Assembly: GCF_950005125.1 (NCBI RefSeq)
Contig: NC_080090.1
Span: forward strand, 44,276,001 to 44,340,000
Origin: Chionomys nivalis
Lineage: Eukaryota; Chordata; Mammalia; Rodentia; Cricetidae
Length of the DNA stretch: 64,000 nt
Reading direction: 5' to 3'
Position 1 is the first letter of the stretch; every line of letters begins with the position of its first letter. Below are positions 1-12,347 of this stretch, one piece after another. A program made the translations under genes and the position numbers. The notes beneath the pieces were generated by a model. That model searched no databases. It saw only the letters and a program-made list of their open reading frames with translations, and had not been told where the DNA came from.

Positions 1-779
1 ATTATAACCAAACTTTCAAAGTCATGGACAGCGCTACAGGCCCATCCAGGAGGCCATACGTTCAACTCCCAACATCATAGGAGAAAAAGTCACAAAAGAG
101 ATAATCTTGACAGCAATACAAGAAAACAAATTATTCATATACTTGAGTGCTTCATTTGGGTTATCAACAGATACATACTAGAACAAAAAAAGTAGGGTGA
201 GACATAAAAACCTAACCAAACTATCTGGCAAAACTGCCCTACAGACATTTTTTAAAAATAACATTTTTTTAATCTTTAGGTTATAAAGAAGAAAATAAAT
301 AAAAGCTGAGCAAAGTCATTGATGAAAGCCCATCAAACTGAAGCAAAGGTCATACGAAAATATAACCCTTCCTAGTAACAGCAAATACAGAGACAAATAT
401 AGAACTTTCAACATTAATGTAAGAACATAATTACTTTAAAATATGGTATAAATGTTTAAAAACAAAACTATAAAAGTAGTTGTAAATCTATGTTAATAGT
501 ACGCAGCACTAAAAAACATAACTTGTGCTATAGTTTCTTGCCTGGTTTTATCTCTAAGCACTTATCATCCCAATTTTGCTCTAGTCTATGTCTTTTGATT
601 AATTGTTGATAACCTAATAAAACCTTGTGGTTTAATAAACTGGGTAGCAGAAGTATGTATATAGCTTTTATATGCAACTTGTCAAGCTAAAATCAATTTA
701 AAATTGAATGTTATCCCTTTAAGCTATTTTATGTAATTACAGCAATAACCATAAAGAAAATATTGAGAAAACAGAAGAT

Positions 780-1765
780 GAGAAGAGAAAGCATAACTCC
801 ACAAAAGATGACAGCAAAGAAGAAAAGATAAACAAAAGAACTACAAGATATAAATAAAAATTAAAATTCCAACAGTAAATCCTTTCATATCAATAACTTC
901 CTTAAGTATTAATGAGCTTAATGCATATATTATTAAAGCATATATTAGCCGATTTGGTTTTTTGAAATCCAACTACATAGCTCTCGCAGAGACACACTTT
1001 AGGACACATGGGCTCCAGGAGAGACGGTGAGGATATGTCCAAATAAAGCAGGGTACCATAGATACATTACACCAAACAGACTAAGTGTGAACAAAACTGT
1101 GACAAAAGACAAAGATAATTCACCAGGAAGATATCATTGCTGTAAACGGACATATTCCTAACACTGGAGTAAACAAATATATAAAGCAAACATCAAGAGA
1201 GCTAAAGGGAGAGATAGACAGCAATATCGTGATAAGGAACTCCTCCACTCCATGTTCAACTATGGATAGGACAACCAGACCAAAAGTCAATTTGAAAACA
1301 AAGGACTTGAAGCACAAGACAAACCTTGCAGACATATACAGAAGACACAATTTTTTTCAAGTGCACAGAAAGCATTCTTTGACACAAACCAGTTATTGAC
1401 TCATAAGTCTCAACAAACTGAAAAAGATTGAAGATGTACATCCTCTCTGTCTATAATAGAATGAGACTAGAAATAAATAGAAGAGAAACAGAAAGTTCAC
1501 AAACAGTAGAAATTAAACAATGTACTCATTAAACTATTAAAAAGTCAAAAAAGAAATCACAAGATAATTTAGAAAATATATGGGAATAAAGAAAAGCAAA
1601 AAAAAAAAAAAAGCACCAAAACTTTTAGGCTCAAGATAAAGTAATAATAGCACATTTAAATTTTTAAAAATGAAGATGTTAAATCAATAGTGTACATTAA
1701 GGAACTATGCGACGAACTAAATCTAAACTCGAAAGGAAATAAGACTTGAGTCCCTCTGCCTTATG
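780..1765 (+). mobile_element. degenerate L1 fragment (ORF2 endonuclease region)
   Basis: The plus strand shows a heavily mutated but collinear match to the L1 ORF2 endonuclease part. It includes a gcagagacacac stretch after the conserved QETH-like region (about 985) and agacatatacagaagacacaattttt (first part near 1331), corresponding to the DVYRTLHP-like stretch. The downstream part equals the segment before the reverse transcriptase. The frame is broken many times. It lies antisense to Top2b. Confidence 0.6.
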
Positions 1766-2254
1766 TCATCTAAAGTGGAAAAAGTGAATGCTTGCTAAAA
1801 AAAAAAATATCAACTATATATACAGTGAACGCACCGCCTAAAGCTCCAGAGAAGAAAGATCAGCCAAAGGCCCAGGTAATCTAGCTGTGTAGCACGCTGG
1901 CTACAGGAGAAGAAATAAAGAATGCCAGCGGCAGAGGTGCTGGCATAGGCAGCTGTTAATGATAATGTGTCTCACTGTATATGGGGCTTCACTGCCATCT
2001 GATCACCAAGACCACTTCTGAGAGACCTGCCTTGTTTATAGCCAAAACACTCCTGCTGTTGGTTCTCTGCCCTGTACCTGGGACAGTCTAGAATAGCTCT
2101 GTTCTCAGTTGTCGCTGAGTGTAACATATGTACAAGAAATCACGTCATTTGCTGTCTCAGAGGAAAGTTTTTTTTAAGTTCTTAAAGTCAATGAAAGCAA
2201 GAGTTTTGTTGTTTTGCTTTTTAAGAGCAACAAAATTAACAAATGCTTTTTATG

Positions 2255-2570
2255 ATTTAAATGTACAATGTCCCGCACAGGCTCATGTTTCAATGACTGT
2301 TCCTAAGCTAGTAGTATTATTTTGGGAGGGTCAGAACCTCGAGGAGGTAGGTACTAGCCTGCATACACAGGTCAGTAAAGTAGGCCATTGAAGGTTACAC
2401 TTACTGTTGGTACTAGCCTCAGCTCCTATGTGAATGACTCTGCCAAACACTGTAATCTTCCCTGCTACAGGAGACTGAAATTCCTTGAAACCATGAACCA
2501 AAATAAGTCTCCTACTTGAAGTTGTTTGCCAGGTATTTAGGTCATAGCAATGTAAAAGTAACTAATTTCA
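2255..2570 (+). repeat. old rodent interspersed repeat, family not named
   Basis: It shares the order of landmarks with the copy at 4118-4475: a tgtcccgcacaggctcatgtt block, then a gtagtattattttgg block, then a terminal part with aaccatgaaccaaaataag and agtaactaat. These are common medium-length rodent repeats; I cannot name the family with confidence. Confidence 0.45.
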
Positions 2571-2978
2571 AAAACTGGTAACAAAGAAGCAGTCATTGCT
2601 GTGCCTAAACCTGAAGTTGGTTTAGTTCTTCGGAACTAGTTTATGGGAGCAAATTGCAAGAGGCTTGATATATGAACAGAAAAATCCCAAAATGCTCTAA
2701 GCAGAGTTAATGGACACTTCCAGTAGGAGTTGGAAAAGATCAGAATAACAACAGACAGTGAAGCCTGAAACCAAGGTTTCAAGTACCAACAAGGACTCTA
2801 CTGGGAATCGGCTAGAAACCATTTCTGTACATTTGGCAATGAATTTCTGCATATTTTGCTGCACCCTGGAAATCTGAATGAGGATAAATTTAATATACTA
2901 ATAATTTAGCAGAGGAAATTTAAAGAAAGCAGAAAAACTTAGGATGTGGCATAGTTATTGGCCAGGCTAACAGAGCAT

Positions 2979-2990
2979 GGGGGGGGGGGG
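2979..2990 (+). repeat. G12 homopolymer
   Basis: Twelve consecutive G bases in intron 1 of Top2b. Confidence 0.95.
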
Positions 2991-3121
2991 AGGTTGTTTG
3001 GGCCAGAAAAAGAGCATTAGCAGAGCAAGAGGCCATGACAGTCAAAAAGAGATCAGAACTGTTCCAATGAAGCTAAGCAATTTACACACTAGGACAACAA
3101 TAAAAGGACTTTAAAGCATTT

Positions 3122-3320
3122 AAGAATTGTTGGCAAGGGTCTTGGAGAGGTGGCTCAGAGGTTAAATCACTGTCTGCTCTTCCAGGGGTTCTGAGTTCAA
3201 TTCCCAGCAACCACATGTTGACTCACAACCATATATAATGAGATCTGGTGGCATACATGGAGGCTGAATGTTGTATACACAATAAATAAATCTTTAAAAA
3301 AAAAAAAGAATTGTTGGCAA
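3122..3320 (+). mobile_element. B2-type SINE with 15-bp target duplication
   Basis: The body at 3137-3305 starts ggtcttggagaggtggctcag, shows the tRNA-derived head with gagttcaattcccagcaacc, and ends in aataaataaatctt plus an A tail. The duplication aagaattgttggcaa flanks it at 3122-3136 and 3306-3320 and is perfect, so the insertion is relatively recent. Confidence 0.9.
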
Positions 3321-3380
3321 AACTTCACCCACCATAGACTCCAGAATATAAAACTACAAAGTCATTTAAAAGATTTCCCT

Positions 3381-3417
3381 TAAAAAAATAAAATAAAATA
3401 AAATAAAATAAAATAAA
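3381..3417 (+). repeat. (TAAAA)n microsatellite
   Basis: Pentamer run of about six to seven units after a short A run. Confidence 0.95.
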
Positions 3418-4117
3418 GGGTGCTCTGGCCACTCAGGCCATCTAGGAATTGTTTCTCAGGTGCAGCTGTCCAGGGACTCAAAGGCCACTGAAGTTATGGT
3501 CCAAAAGGTACAGTTTATGTCTAAAATTATCATAAGAGCTTAGCACTATCAGAATGATTCTGGTTTTGCAGATATTCAGAATTCAGGAATTACAAAAATC
3601 ACAAAATATTCCACCAAGAATTTGAGAAAAGCCTATGGGACCAGGCAGTGTCTGACAGGGTTAAATTCTCTGCAGGAGATAACCCATGGAGGACTATCAA
3701 AACTGTGACAATATTGCTTCACTTGAAATAGAAACCCCAAGAAAAACTACAGGTACTAAGTAACCATGCGGGCTTCAAATGGCTAGGACATGAGGGTGGG
3801 TGCACTCATGTCCACGGAGCTTACATCACGCAACTACGGGCCTGTGCTGCTGTATGTGGGGCTCCAAGACTCAGCGTTTGTCCTGTGGACCTGTGCTGTT
3901 AGGTTTGGCCTTTTCTTAGTACTCTTTTGTTCTTCATTTTTGAAACAGTAATATCAACTGTGTATTATCGTATATTGATGTTGGTAACATTTTTGTCTTT
4001 AAGGGGTCAAAAAGATTGACTTGTGTCTAAGTAGAGACTCAACTAGGCTTTTGAGAAATGTTAGAAGACGGATTGAGTATACTTTGCTTTGTAAGATGGC
4101 CATGAATCTAAGAAAAC

Positions 4118-4475
4118 CAGGGGTTTTGCCATGGTTTGAATGTGAAATGCCCCCCACAGTCTCAGGTTTGAATGCCTGGTAGTATTAGTTTGGAAAGCAA
4201 TGGGACCTTTATGTGATGAAGTCTAGCTAGAGAAATCTGGTCACTAAGGTTGTGTCTTTGAACGATCCCTGGGCCCAGTTCCTACCTCACTCTGCTTCCT
4301 GCACTACCACCACCACGTGAGCTGTCACCACTACAAGCTCTGCATCTTCTCCACCATAACACTGAAATCCTGGCACTATGAGCTAGTAAATTTGTCCTCT
4401 CGATTGTCATCAGGCATCCCAACACAGCAGCACAAGGGAACAGATATACTTTAGCTAAACTGAGTTGTTTCAAAA
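4118..4475 (+). repeat. rodent interspersed repeat, same group as 2255-2570
   Basis: It begins tggtttgaatgtgaaatg, followed by ccccccacagtctcaggtttg and a gtagtattagtttgg block, and ends near an ACAGATATACT motif. The structure is that of a medium-length rodent dispersed repeat. The minus-strand frame across it (4282-4560) is not a gene. Confidence 0.5.
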
Positions 4476-4703
4476 AGGATGTGACTGAAACTAAAACAAG
4501 AAACATCACAACTTGTGCCACAGAAAGGTTTTCTAAGGGACAACTAAAATTATATGCCAACCATTAGATAACCTAGAATCAACTACTGAATTTTGAGGAA
4601 AAACTTAAGTCATGCTTCATCATACAGAAAAAAAAAAGAATCTAACAAGGGGGAGAGATAACTAAGCAGTTAAGAAAATGTGCTACAGAGAACATGGCCT
4701 ACC

Positions 4704-5130
4704 AAATCAACTGAGCAGGGCTCACACAGGCTCAGAGACTGAAGTAGTAAGCATAGGGCCCGCATGGGTCTGCAGCAGAGCCCTCTGCATATGTTAGAAC
4801 TGTTAGACTGGTATTGTTGTGAGACTCCTGACGGTGGGGGTATCTTTCACTCTTTTGCTTACTTTGGGACTTTTTCCTATTGGGTTGCCTTGTCCAACCT
4901 CGATATGAGGATTTTTGCCTTATCTTATATCACATTTTGTCCTGTTTGGTTGCCATTTCTTGGAGGCCTGCTCTTTTCTGGAGAGGAAACGGAAGGCGGG
5001 GGGAGGGGGGGTGAAGAAGAGAGGTGGGAGAGAGCTGGGAGGAGTAGAGGGAGGAAACACTGTGGTCAAGATGTACTGTATGAGAGAAGAATCTATTTTA
5101 AATGAATAAATAAATAAATACGAGAAAGAA
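4704..5130 (+). mobile_element. L1 (Lx-like) 3' end with A-rich tail
   Basis: Order of landmarks: gcccgcatgggtctgcagcagag, ctctgcatatgtta, a region encoding the typical 3' UTR text around ttgggttgccttgtcca, a purine-rich G tract at 4995-5060, ggtcaagatgtactgtatgag, and an aataaataaataaa tail. This is the 3' UTR of an old rodent L1, truncated at its 5' end. The 113-codon frame across it (4764-5105) is incidental. Confidence 0.8.
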
Positions 5131-5149
5131 ACAAAAAGAATATGTGCTA

Positions 5150-5530
5150 CTCTTTAAAGGGACCCAAGTTGAGCTTCCATATCAGGTGCGTCATAACCAC
5201 CTGAAACTCCAGCTTCAAGGGATCTGACATCATCGCCTAGCCTCTACAGCAGCAGTTCTCAGTCTGTGGGTCGTGACCTCCTTGGGGATCGAGCAACCCT
5301 TTCAATGGTATTGCATATCAAATATTTACAATTCATAACAGTAGGAAAGTTAAAGTTATGGAGTAACAATGAAAATGATTTTATGGTTGGGGGTTCCCAC
5401 AAAGTGAGGAAGCGTATTACAGGGTCATGATGTTAGGAAGATTAAGAACTACTTACTGCGCTACAGACAGCTGTATACTGTGTTACTCAGCACAGTCATA
5501 TACATGTAAATAAAACAAAAATCTTAAAAT
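5150..5530 (+). mobile_element. B2/B3-type SINE split by a hAT element
   Basis: The left part (about 5155-5249) has the ccacctgaaactcc and gggatctgacatcatc blocks and the right part (about 5467-5530) has the acatgtaaataaaa tail. Together they make one SINE interrupted at 5250-5458. Confidence 0.6.
5250..5458 (+). mobile_element. short non-autonomous hAT-like DNA transposon (Charlie/URR1 type)
   Basis: It starts cagcagttctcagtctgtgg and ends with the approximate inverse, ttaagaactacttactg, as in hAT-Charlie derived rodent elements whose ends read cagtggttctcaa. The internal text (gtcgtgacc, tttatggttgggggt) is typical. Flanking 8-bp duplications ctctacag (5242-5249) and cgctacag (5459-5466) agree at 7 of 8 bases, the hAT target size. 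Confidence 0.75.
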
Positions 5531-5613
5531 GAAACCTCTATCACTATGGACATCACATAAATTTAACTGAGCATTTTTAAGTTGTTTAATGGATTATCTA
5601 ACTACACTATTAA

Positions 5614-5715
5614 GTTGAGCATGATGGTATATACCTGAATTCACAGCACTTAGGAGCCAGAAGCAGGAGGATTGCCACAAATTTAAGGCCAGCCTGGGAT
5701 ACAAAGCAAGTTCCA
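5614..5715 (+). mobile_element. old B1-like SINE fragment
   Basis: It shows gcatgatggtatatacctg, cacagcacttaggag and aaggccagcctgggatacaaag, the B1 order, with many substitutions. Confidence 0.7.
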
Positions 5716-5905
5716 GGGTTAGATGGCAGAACTGGTTAAGAAGAATTGCTGTTCTTACAAAGGACCTAGGTCCAGCTCTCAGCACCCATATCATAACCAC
5801 CTGTAACTCTAGTGCCAGGGATCTGAGAACCTCATTTAGTCTCCTAGGCACTGCAACCACACGTGTGCATAAAGGCACAGACATATTCACATAAAAACAA
5901 CTATA
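5716..5905 (+). mobile_element. B2-type SINE, diverged
   Basis: It begins near gatggcagaactggttaag, contains ggacctaggtccagctctc and agcacccatatcataacc, and ends with acatattcacataaaaac. Confidence 0.7.
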
Positions 5906-7569
5906 ATGTTTGTTGAGCAAAGTTACAAAAGAATAAGAGTCTATTTTGTCAGAAAAATTATACAAATATATACACGCATAACAGAGAATATGGACATATA
6001 TATATACTCAACAGAATGCCAAGAAAATTTATCAATAGAAAGTACAAATGTGGGTCATTTTATTTTTACTTTTGATATATTTTCTAATTCTCTCCAATTA
6101 ATTCAGAAATGTTAAAAGCTTATTAATTCATGCATGTGAAAATAAAATTAAACTAGAGGCATTGTTTACACTAGTTATCATGTCTGCAGCCCAAACTTTC
6201 TCATTATGATCTGGATAAAAGTAAGTAAAAACAAAAATAACACTGGCAGTCTCGGCAAAGGAGAAAGCAGAAAGTAACATTTCAGTCAACTTGCCTTTTA
6301 TGTTCCCGTTTTCAGCAATGTATGAGCAGTATCCATTGGTTCACAAGCCTCAACACTGGAGGTTCCCACAAAACATCTACAAGATTTTCTAATAGGAATC
6401 TCCAAGAAAAGCCTCATTAGTTCCTGGAGACTAGCAGAAACTTAACTCTTGAGATTACTGGTCAGGCCACTAAAATAAAAATCTAGAGGCTTGGAGAAAG
6501 AAATAGCCCCTCAATTAATTAATGGGATGATCCTATGCCCACAAGATATAAGTACAAATCCCCTTGGCTGAGCAGAGAGTAGCTACAGGAGAGAGAAGGC
6601 TTTCTCCCCTGGTTATCAACACCACCTCTATCTCTAGGAGATGTGCCCAGCAGCTTAACCAGTTTTAACACTTTTGCTGAAGACATGAAGAACAAGAAAT
6701 TAGCTTCAACAAACACACATTTGCAAACTCCTATCTACACATTTCCTTCAGAAACACCCTCCCAAACCAAAGGGCAAACCAAGCTTTCACCATGATAAAA
6801 GGCAGGAAGACACTTATCACAGGGTTAGAGATGTATGTTCACTCATCTGCTGTGTGCCAGCATGATGGGAGGTATCTGGGACATTCCAATACTTACATAA
6901 AAGCTCAACCAAGTAGATGCTGCCATTATGATTCCCAGCCCACAACTGCCTCTGCCACGTGCCTATCAGCTTCTGACCCATTCCATTCTCTATTCTTGTT
7001 TCCTTCTTGACAAACAAGAATAACAGCTTTTCTTTAAAATGGGGGTCCAGTTTGTAGTCAGGTTTTAAAAAGATACACAAAAGGCTTGCTTTTAAAAATT
7101 ACACTTAATAGAATATAACTTTCAGCATCAACATTTAACAGACCTGAAACTACAGGAGACCAATCTTACTTCTCCTCACATTACAAGAAGGACTTCTAAA
7201 TACTGTGAAGTTACCACTACTCGGGAATTGGATGAGGAACATTGCTACCTACAAGTGATGTACGAATCATAGATTCAGGAAGGTATCCTATGAATAGCCA
7301 TTTCATCAACAATAACTGAGGGTAGATATGTATGCAGACCTTTGCTACACATGACAAAGAATATAAACAAGGTCTCTGAATTCAGAAGTGTATGTTATTG
7401 TTAAGATAAAACTATCATACATGAACATCCCCTAAAACTTATGTTTTATGATAAGGTAACAAAAGTTCAAATATTTTAAAGAATAAATTAAAACTATTTT
7501 AAAAAGCATGAACTGAAAAATAAGTTTGGTGAGACTCTAAACTAGCCTTAAAGAGCGATTGAGATTTAG

Positions 7570-7748
7570 ACTGCCAGCCAGAGGATGGCAGTGGTGCACA
7601 CCTTTCATCCCAGCACTAGAAAGCAGAGGCAAGCGGATCTCTTTGAGTTCGAGGCCAGTCAGATCTATAGAGCTAGTTCTAAGACAGCCAAGGCTACCAA
7701 AGCAACCCTGTCTTGAAAAAATAAAATAAAATAAAAAAATAAAAAGTA
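7570..7748 (+). mobile_element. diverged B1 SINE
   Basis: B1 landmarks appear in order: ggcagtggtgcacaccttt, cccagcactagaaagcag, gagttcgaggccag, gagctagttctaag, and a (ATAAA)-rich tail. Confidence 0.8.
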
Positions 7749-7983
7749 AAAGATTGAGACTGCTAGTGAAAAGGAAAACAGGCATTTCTGATGAGATGAA
7801 ATGTCAGTGTGTAAAGGAAACTGTAAGAGATATCTACATATGGGAACGGTAGAAAACTAACCTCAATGGATAGGACACAGAATATGAACATAGACTTGCA
7901 TTAATGACCCGGTAAAGTTCTGAAAGCAAAATTTTTAAACTGTTTAAATCTAGTGATGTTTCTTTAATTAGCAATCCATAATG

Positions 7984-8150
7984 TGGACCAGCAAGATAGT
8001 CAGTGGTTAAAAAGTTTGATCCCAGGATTCACATGGAAAAAAACCAACTCCCAAAGGCTGTCCTCTGACTTCCACACAGGCGCTGTGGTATGTGTACGCA
8101 TGCACATATACACAATAAATTGATAAATATAATTTTTTTATTAAATAGCA
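7984..8150 (+). mobile_element. diverged B2/B4-type SINE
   Basis: Contains ggaccagcaagatagtcagtgg at its start, tttgatcccaggattc (B-box region), a cctctgacttccacac block and a cacaataaatt tail. Confidence 0.6.
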
Positions 8151-8466
8151 CAGACAGAAAACCACAACTGATCAAAATGCAGAGTTGTGGAGCTCAATCC
8201 CAACTGATTCATCTGCAACACAACTCCTGCATCTAAGGCTCAGGGACCCTGAAGGACAGACAGCAGAAAGGTTGTTAAGAGCCAGAGACACAGGAAGCTT
8301 GCTGTGATATCATGTCTCCTGGGACTCTCAGAAGCTATCTCAATGAAGTCTCACCACAAGGCTGCCTAAACATGACCAGAACAAAGCTGACATGTACAGG
8401 CATGTTAACTAACATGAAAGGGGAAACTCTGGAGGCCTCAACCCCAGACAAAAAAAACTACAGACA

Positions 8467-8650
8467 GGCCGGGCGGTGGTGGCGCACGCCTTTAATCCCA
8501 GCACTTGGGAGGCAGAGGCAGGTGAATCTCTGTGAGTTCGAGACCAGCCTGGTCTACAAGAGCTAGTTCCAGGACAGGCTCCAAAGCCACAGAGAAACCC
8601 TGTCTCAAAAAACCAAAAAAAAAAAAAAAAAACAAACAAACAAACACAAA
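8467..8650 (+). mobile_element. young full-length B1 SINE
   Basis: Starts gccgggcggtggtggcgcac and keeps the whole B1 order to ccctgtctc plus an A-rich tail with (AAAC) units. A matching ctacagaca flank at both ends indicates a target duplication. The cricetid-type 3' part (ggctccaaagccacag) is present. Confidence 0.95.
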
Positions 8651-9432
8651 AACCTACAGACAATGAAAGTATGCTGAGATGGTAGAAACAATCTTCCCAA
8701 AAGAAGAACACATCAACTAGCTGGTTATCCAACACCAAACAGACCTGAAAACATACATACAAGAAACATTATATGGATTGAGCAGACTGTATTTATATAT
8801 TCAGGAATATACACATATCTATACATACACACATATATATGTAACAATTAAAGAAAAAAAGGCTAGGAATTTGAAATCGAGCAAGGGGAGGTACATGTAA
8901 AAGCTTGGCAGGAGGAAAGGAAAAAAGAAATGATGTAATTATAATCTTAAAAAGTGTATTTTTAAAAATAGCTACAGTAAAAATGTATTTGATATATGTC
9001 ATCATCTTTTACCGCATCATAAGATAGGAATACCTCAGTCTCTGGTGTTTAGCGGTGGCCCTAAGTTTTAATTTCTTATTTACCTATTTATCAAAATCAT
9101 ATATTAACAAAGGCATTATAATAAAATGTCTTATAAGAATGGGGTTTTTTTTGATCATGCAAGGAAGAGCTGGAGGTTCCAATCAAACAGATATATTTTG
9201 TATATTTTTAAAGAAACTATGTTGTAGCTATATTTAAAAAAAAACAACTTTCACAGATAAACATAAAGTTTATAAATAAATTATTATTCTAAGATTTGTT
9301 ATTTCAAAGTAATGAGGAGAAAGGTGGGTGACCCTGAGTTGAATTTTACTGAAGCCTGATGATACATGCATAGTATACTATTATATACAGAATATTATAC
9401 TGTTCTGTTTACCACATTTTTATATATTTTGT

Positions 9433-9560
9433 CACTTTATCTATTATAACATTTTTATTTTATTTTTAATTAAAATAAAATTGCATTCTTTCCTTTTTTC
9501 TTCCCCCCCCAAGCCCTTCCATGTTCCCTCATTATATTATTTAATCTATCAAGCTAGAAT
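9433..9560 (-). mobile_element. probable L1 3' UTR fragment
   Basis: The T-rich start, aattaaaataaaattgcat and the pyrimidine block with a C8 run followed by cccttccatgttccc resemble the 3' UTR of rodent L1 in reverse orientation. Confidence 0.45.
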
Positions 9561-10389
9561 ATTCATTGAAAAGATATAGTAGTCATAAATTTATATTCTA
9601 GTATTTTCACAAGCATTTGCTATAACCTGATATAAAGATTATCAGAATGAAAGACTAGCATGCTCTATTAATCAAGTTTTGCAACTAAAAGTTCAAGAAA
9701 CTTGACTGATTGCTTTAGATTAAAAAATAAAATTAAAAAAAAAACTTTCACGATCTGTCAATTTTAACTTCAAATAGTTATAAAATTTTTTAAATTATTA
9801 AAATTTCAGCTAACTGTAAACCAAAATCAAATCAAATGAACTATTATAAGTAGAAATTAATGAGTGTTAAAAGCCACTCTGTTGTGTTGTTTCTGACTCT
9901 GAAAGGCAATCTTTCATCACAAGACAGTTCACATCAAGACACACTGACCTAAGGCTACACAGCAACTCCTTGCTCAGCAGAATATTGTGGATTAAATCCA
10001 TTTTTGTATGATCCACAAACAGGGGGCAACATAAGACTAGCTTCACTAAGGTGAGCACATGCCACTGCAATAAGCCTCCAAACTCCTATAATGAAAATTT
10101 AATTTTTCACCTAGCTAAAACATCTCATGTAAAGTCGACAGTAAACTATTATTCCTGAGTGTGACTTTCTTAAACTGTGCCAGTAACAAACATTAATTCA
10201 TCACTGTGCTATATTCAAACTCTGAATTCTCAATGCACTGCTTAAGGAAATGGGGATAGAAATATTAAGTTCCCTGAAAAAGTCTCACCTACAATATGTA
10301 TTGCAGACAGGCTCTGAACCTCTATCAAAGCCCTTATCAACTCACTGCATCCTCCCCCAGTGAAGAAAACCAGCCAGGCCCTGAAGGAC

Positions 10390-10465
10390 ATTCACATGTG
10401 TGATCTCAGCAGGCAGGAAGCTCAGGAAAGAGGATCACAAGTTCAAAGCCCTTCTAGGTAGGTGG
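10390..10465 (+). mobile_element. B1-like fragment
   Basis: Only the middle of the element is visible: agcaggcaggaagctcagg and gaggatcacaagttcaaagcc. Confidence 0.4.
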
Positions 10466-10923
10466 GTGGGCATATATATTCTCCTCTCTCTTATACACAC
10501 ACAAGAAATTAAAGCAGCCTACAAGGTTTATTACAGACATAAAGATGCTCACGTTACAAACATAAAGCAAGCACCAAACCTGAAAGAGGACTTCTAATGT
10601 GATTGTCTTTTCAACTAATCCAACAAAAATATACTTTATAAGACCAAATTTTTATTTTACTGCAATCCCATAATCTATTTTATAGTAAATTTAACCAATA
10701 AGTCTATTTAAATTTCAAATAAATTTTTCTAATTTTGAATGAAACTACACAAGGTTTGTTCTACTTCTTACAAAAATTAAAGTTTTTCCATTAAGCATCA
10801 AGGAAAAAGTGTACCATTATTATAAAGCTAATAACAGACAAATTAAAATATTGCTACCATAAGCAATAAAAACAAACAACCCAACTGTGGCACAAAATGT
10901 TTGCCATAGTGACAGAATTTAAC

Positions 10924-11104
10924 ATTGGCTGCTCTTCCAGAGGACCTAGGTTCCAGAGGTCCAGGGTGGCTTACAACCATCTGTAGCTGCAGTCCCTGAA
11001 TATTGATGCCCTCTTCTGGCCTCTCTAGGCACCAGGCATGCAAGTGGTGCACAGACATACATCAGGCAAAACACCTACACACATAAAATTAAATAAAATA
11101 AAAA
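10924..11104 (+). mobile_element. 5'-truncated B2 SINE
   Basis: Runs from ggctgctcttccagaggacc through ccctcttctggcctctctagg and aagtggtgcacagacatac to a tail with aaataaaataaaaac. Confidence 0.85.
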
Positions 11105-12347
11105 CACTTGTCACTGTGGAACCAAATCACAGACAAGCCCACTCAGATCTCAGTGCTTCCACAATTACCGGGGACATTAGCACATGATCACGCTTTGTGT
11201 TCATGTGTTTGGTTTTAGTAACAGAGGCAAGGGGGAGTCACTTCAATCTTTCTTCCTATGAACACATACCCACTAAGTTATTAACTTTCCTTTTCCAGTC
11301 ACACTCTCATGCCTCCTTATCTAGTAGTAATGCACATATTTCCAGAGATTTGTAGATAAATTAATCTGCAAAAAAACCTTGGCCACAGTAATGCAAATGG
11401 TTAAGTGGTCCGGCTGCCCATTAGAACACCCTTTTTACAGGCAACACTCAACAACAGGCAAGACGGCTACTCAAGGCTCATCTAAACCTCAACCAAACAA
11501 AGAAAACAAGGAACAAAAATGCCAACCAATACGAAAGTTCCTTGGTGTATTCAAAAGGCGGGCAACTGGGATCTTCGGGAAGGAGTGTGTTAAAGTCTCT
11601 AAAATCTGTCAGTTTTCTGTCCCGGCTTCCCTCCCCACCCCTCCATTGGGCTAAGCGCGGCGTCTTGTTTGGGACATGACCCTGGTCTGAACTCAGTGCT
11701 GAGTAAGTGAAAGGCTGGAGTTATCGATCTGTAGTGGGAACCCTGCTCTAACTGAGGCACTTGCTGCTCCCCCTTCCCACCGGGAACCGAGCTCCTCCCG
11801 CAATCCTCCAAGTTCAGGCTCCAGCACCCCTTCGCCTCTTGGGGACATCCCTCGGCCCCCACACGTTGTACTCGCAAAGCTGACGTAAGTAAAGCTCTTC
11901 TTTTAGTAATCCCCACAGGCAGATGGACCAGCTGCGGTCTCTAACCTGCTGTCAAAGTCATCCCAAATACCCTCTCGGCTGTGGAATGAGGCTGTTCTCG
12001 GGGAGGCGCGCACCGCGGTGACCATTCAAGTTCACGTCCCTCCGGGACAGGCCTCCGGAAGCGGTAGCATTTGGCACTCGCACAGGGCCCAGGTTCTGCA
12101 CTATTTTCTGGTGCTGTGCTTATATGGAGGCCCGCGCGATCGGGGGGTCCCCCACGTCTCGGTGTGCACCCTGAAGTTTCAGGCGAGCCTTCTCCAGCAG
12201 CCTGCCCCCCCGCCCCCCCGGTGGAGACCAGAAGCAGAGAGAAAAAGGCAGGCAGGGCCCGCCAGGGCGCCCGCCGCGCTCTCAACCCCCGCCCCGCAGC
12301 TCCTTCGGCCCACGAACAATGCGCCCGCCCGCGCCCGCTGCACTCAC

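Larger units (their letters stand above)
1..12347 (-). other. Top2b: Top2b intron 1 (5' part, no further exon seen)
   Basis: AT-rich sequence runs from the exon 1 donor to the left edge. I looked on the minus strand for the expected next coding segment (the conserved KKLSVERVYQKKTQ region) and found nothing matching, so the acceptor of exon 2 lies outside the window. Listed below are the repeats inside it. Parts with nothing recognisable include 1-780, 1766-2250, 2575-3130, 3420-4110, 6000-7560, 8770-9430, 9570-10390 and 11110-11930. Confidence 0.8.

Noticed and set aside
8409..8762. 117-codon reverse frame with FETGFLCGFGACPGTS text
   Set aside because: This text is the standard reverse translation of B1 and recurs at 22953, 25616, 32195 and 54880.
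850..12347. Possible Top2b exon 2 within intron 1
   Set aside because: No minus-strand sequence encodes the conserved KKLSVERVYQKKTQLEH region; the exon must lie left of the window.
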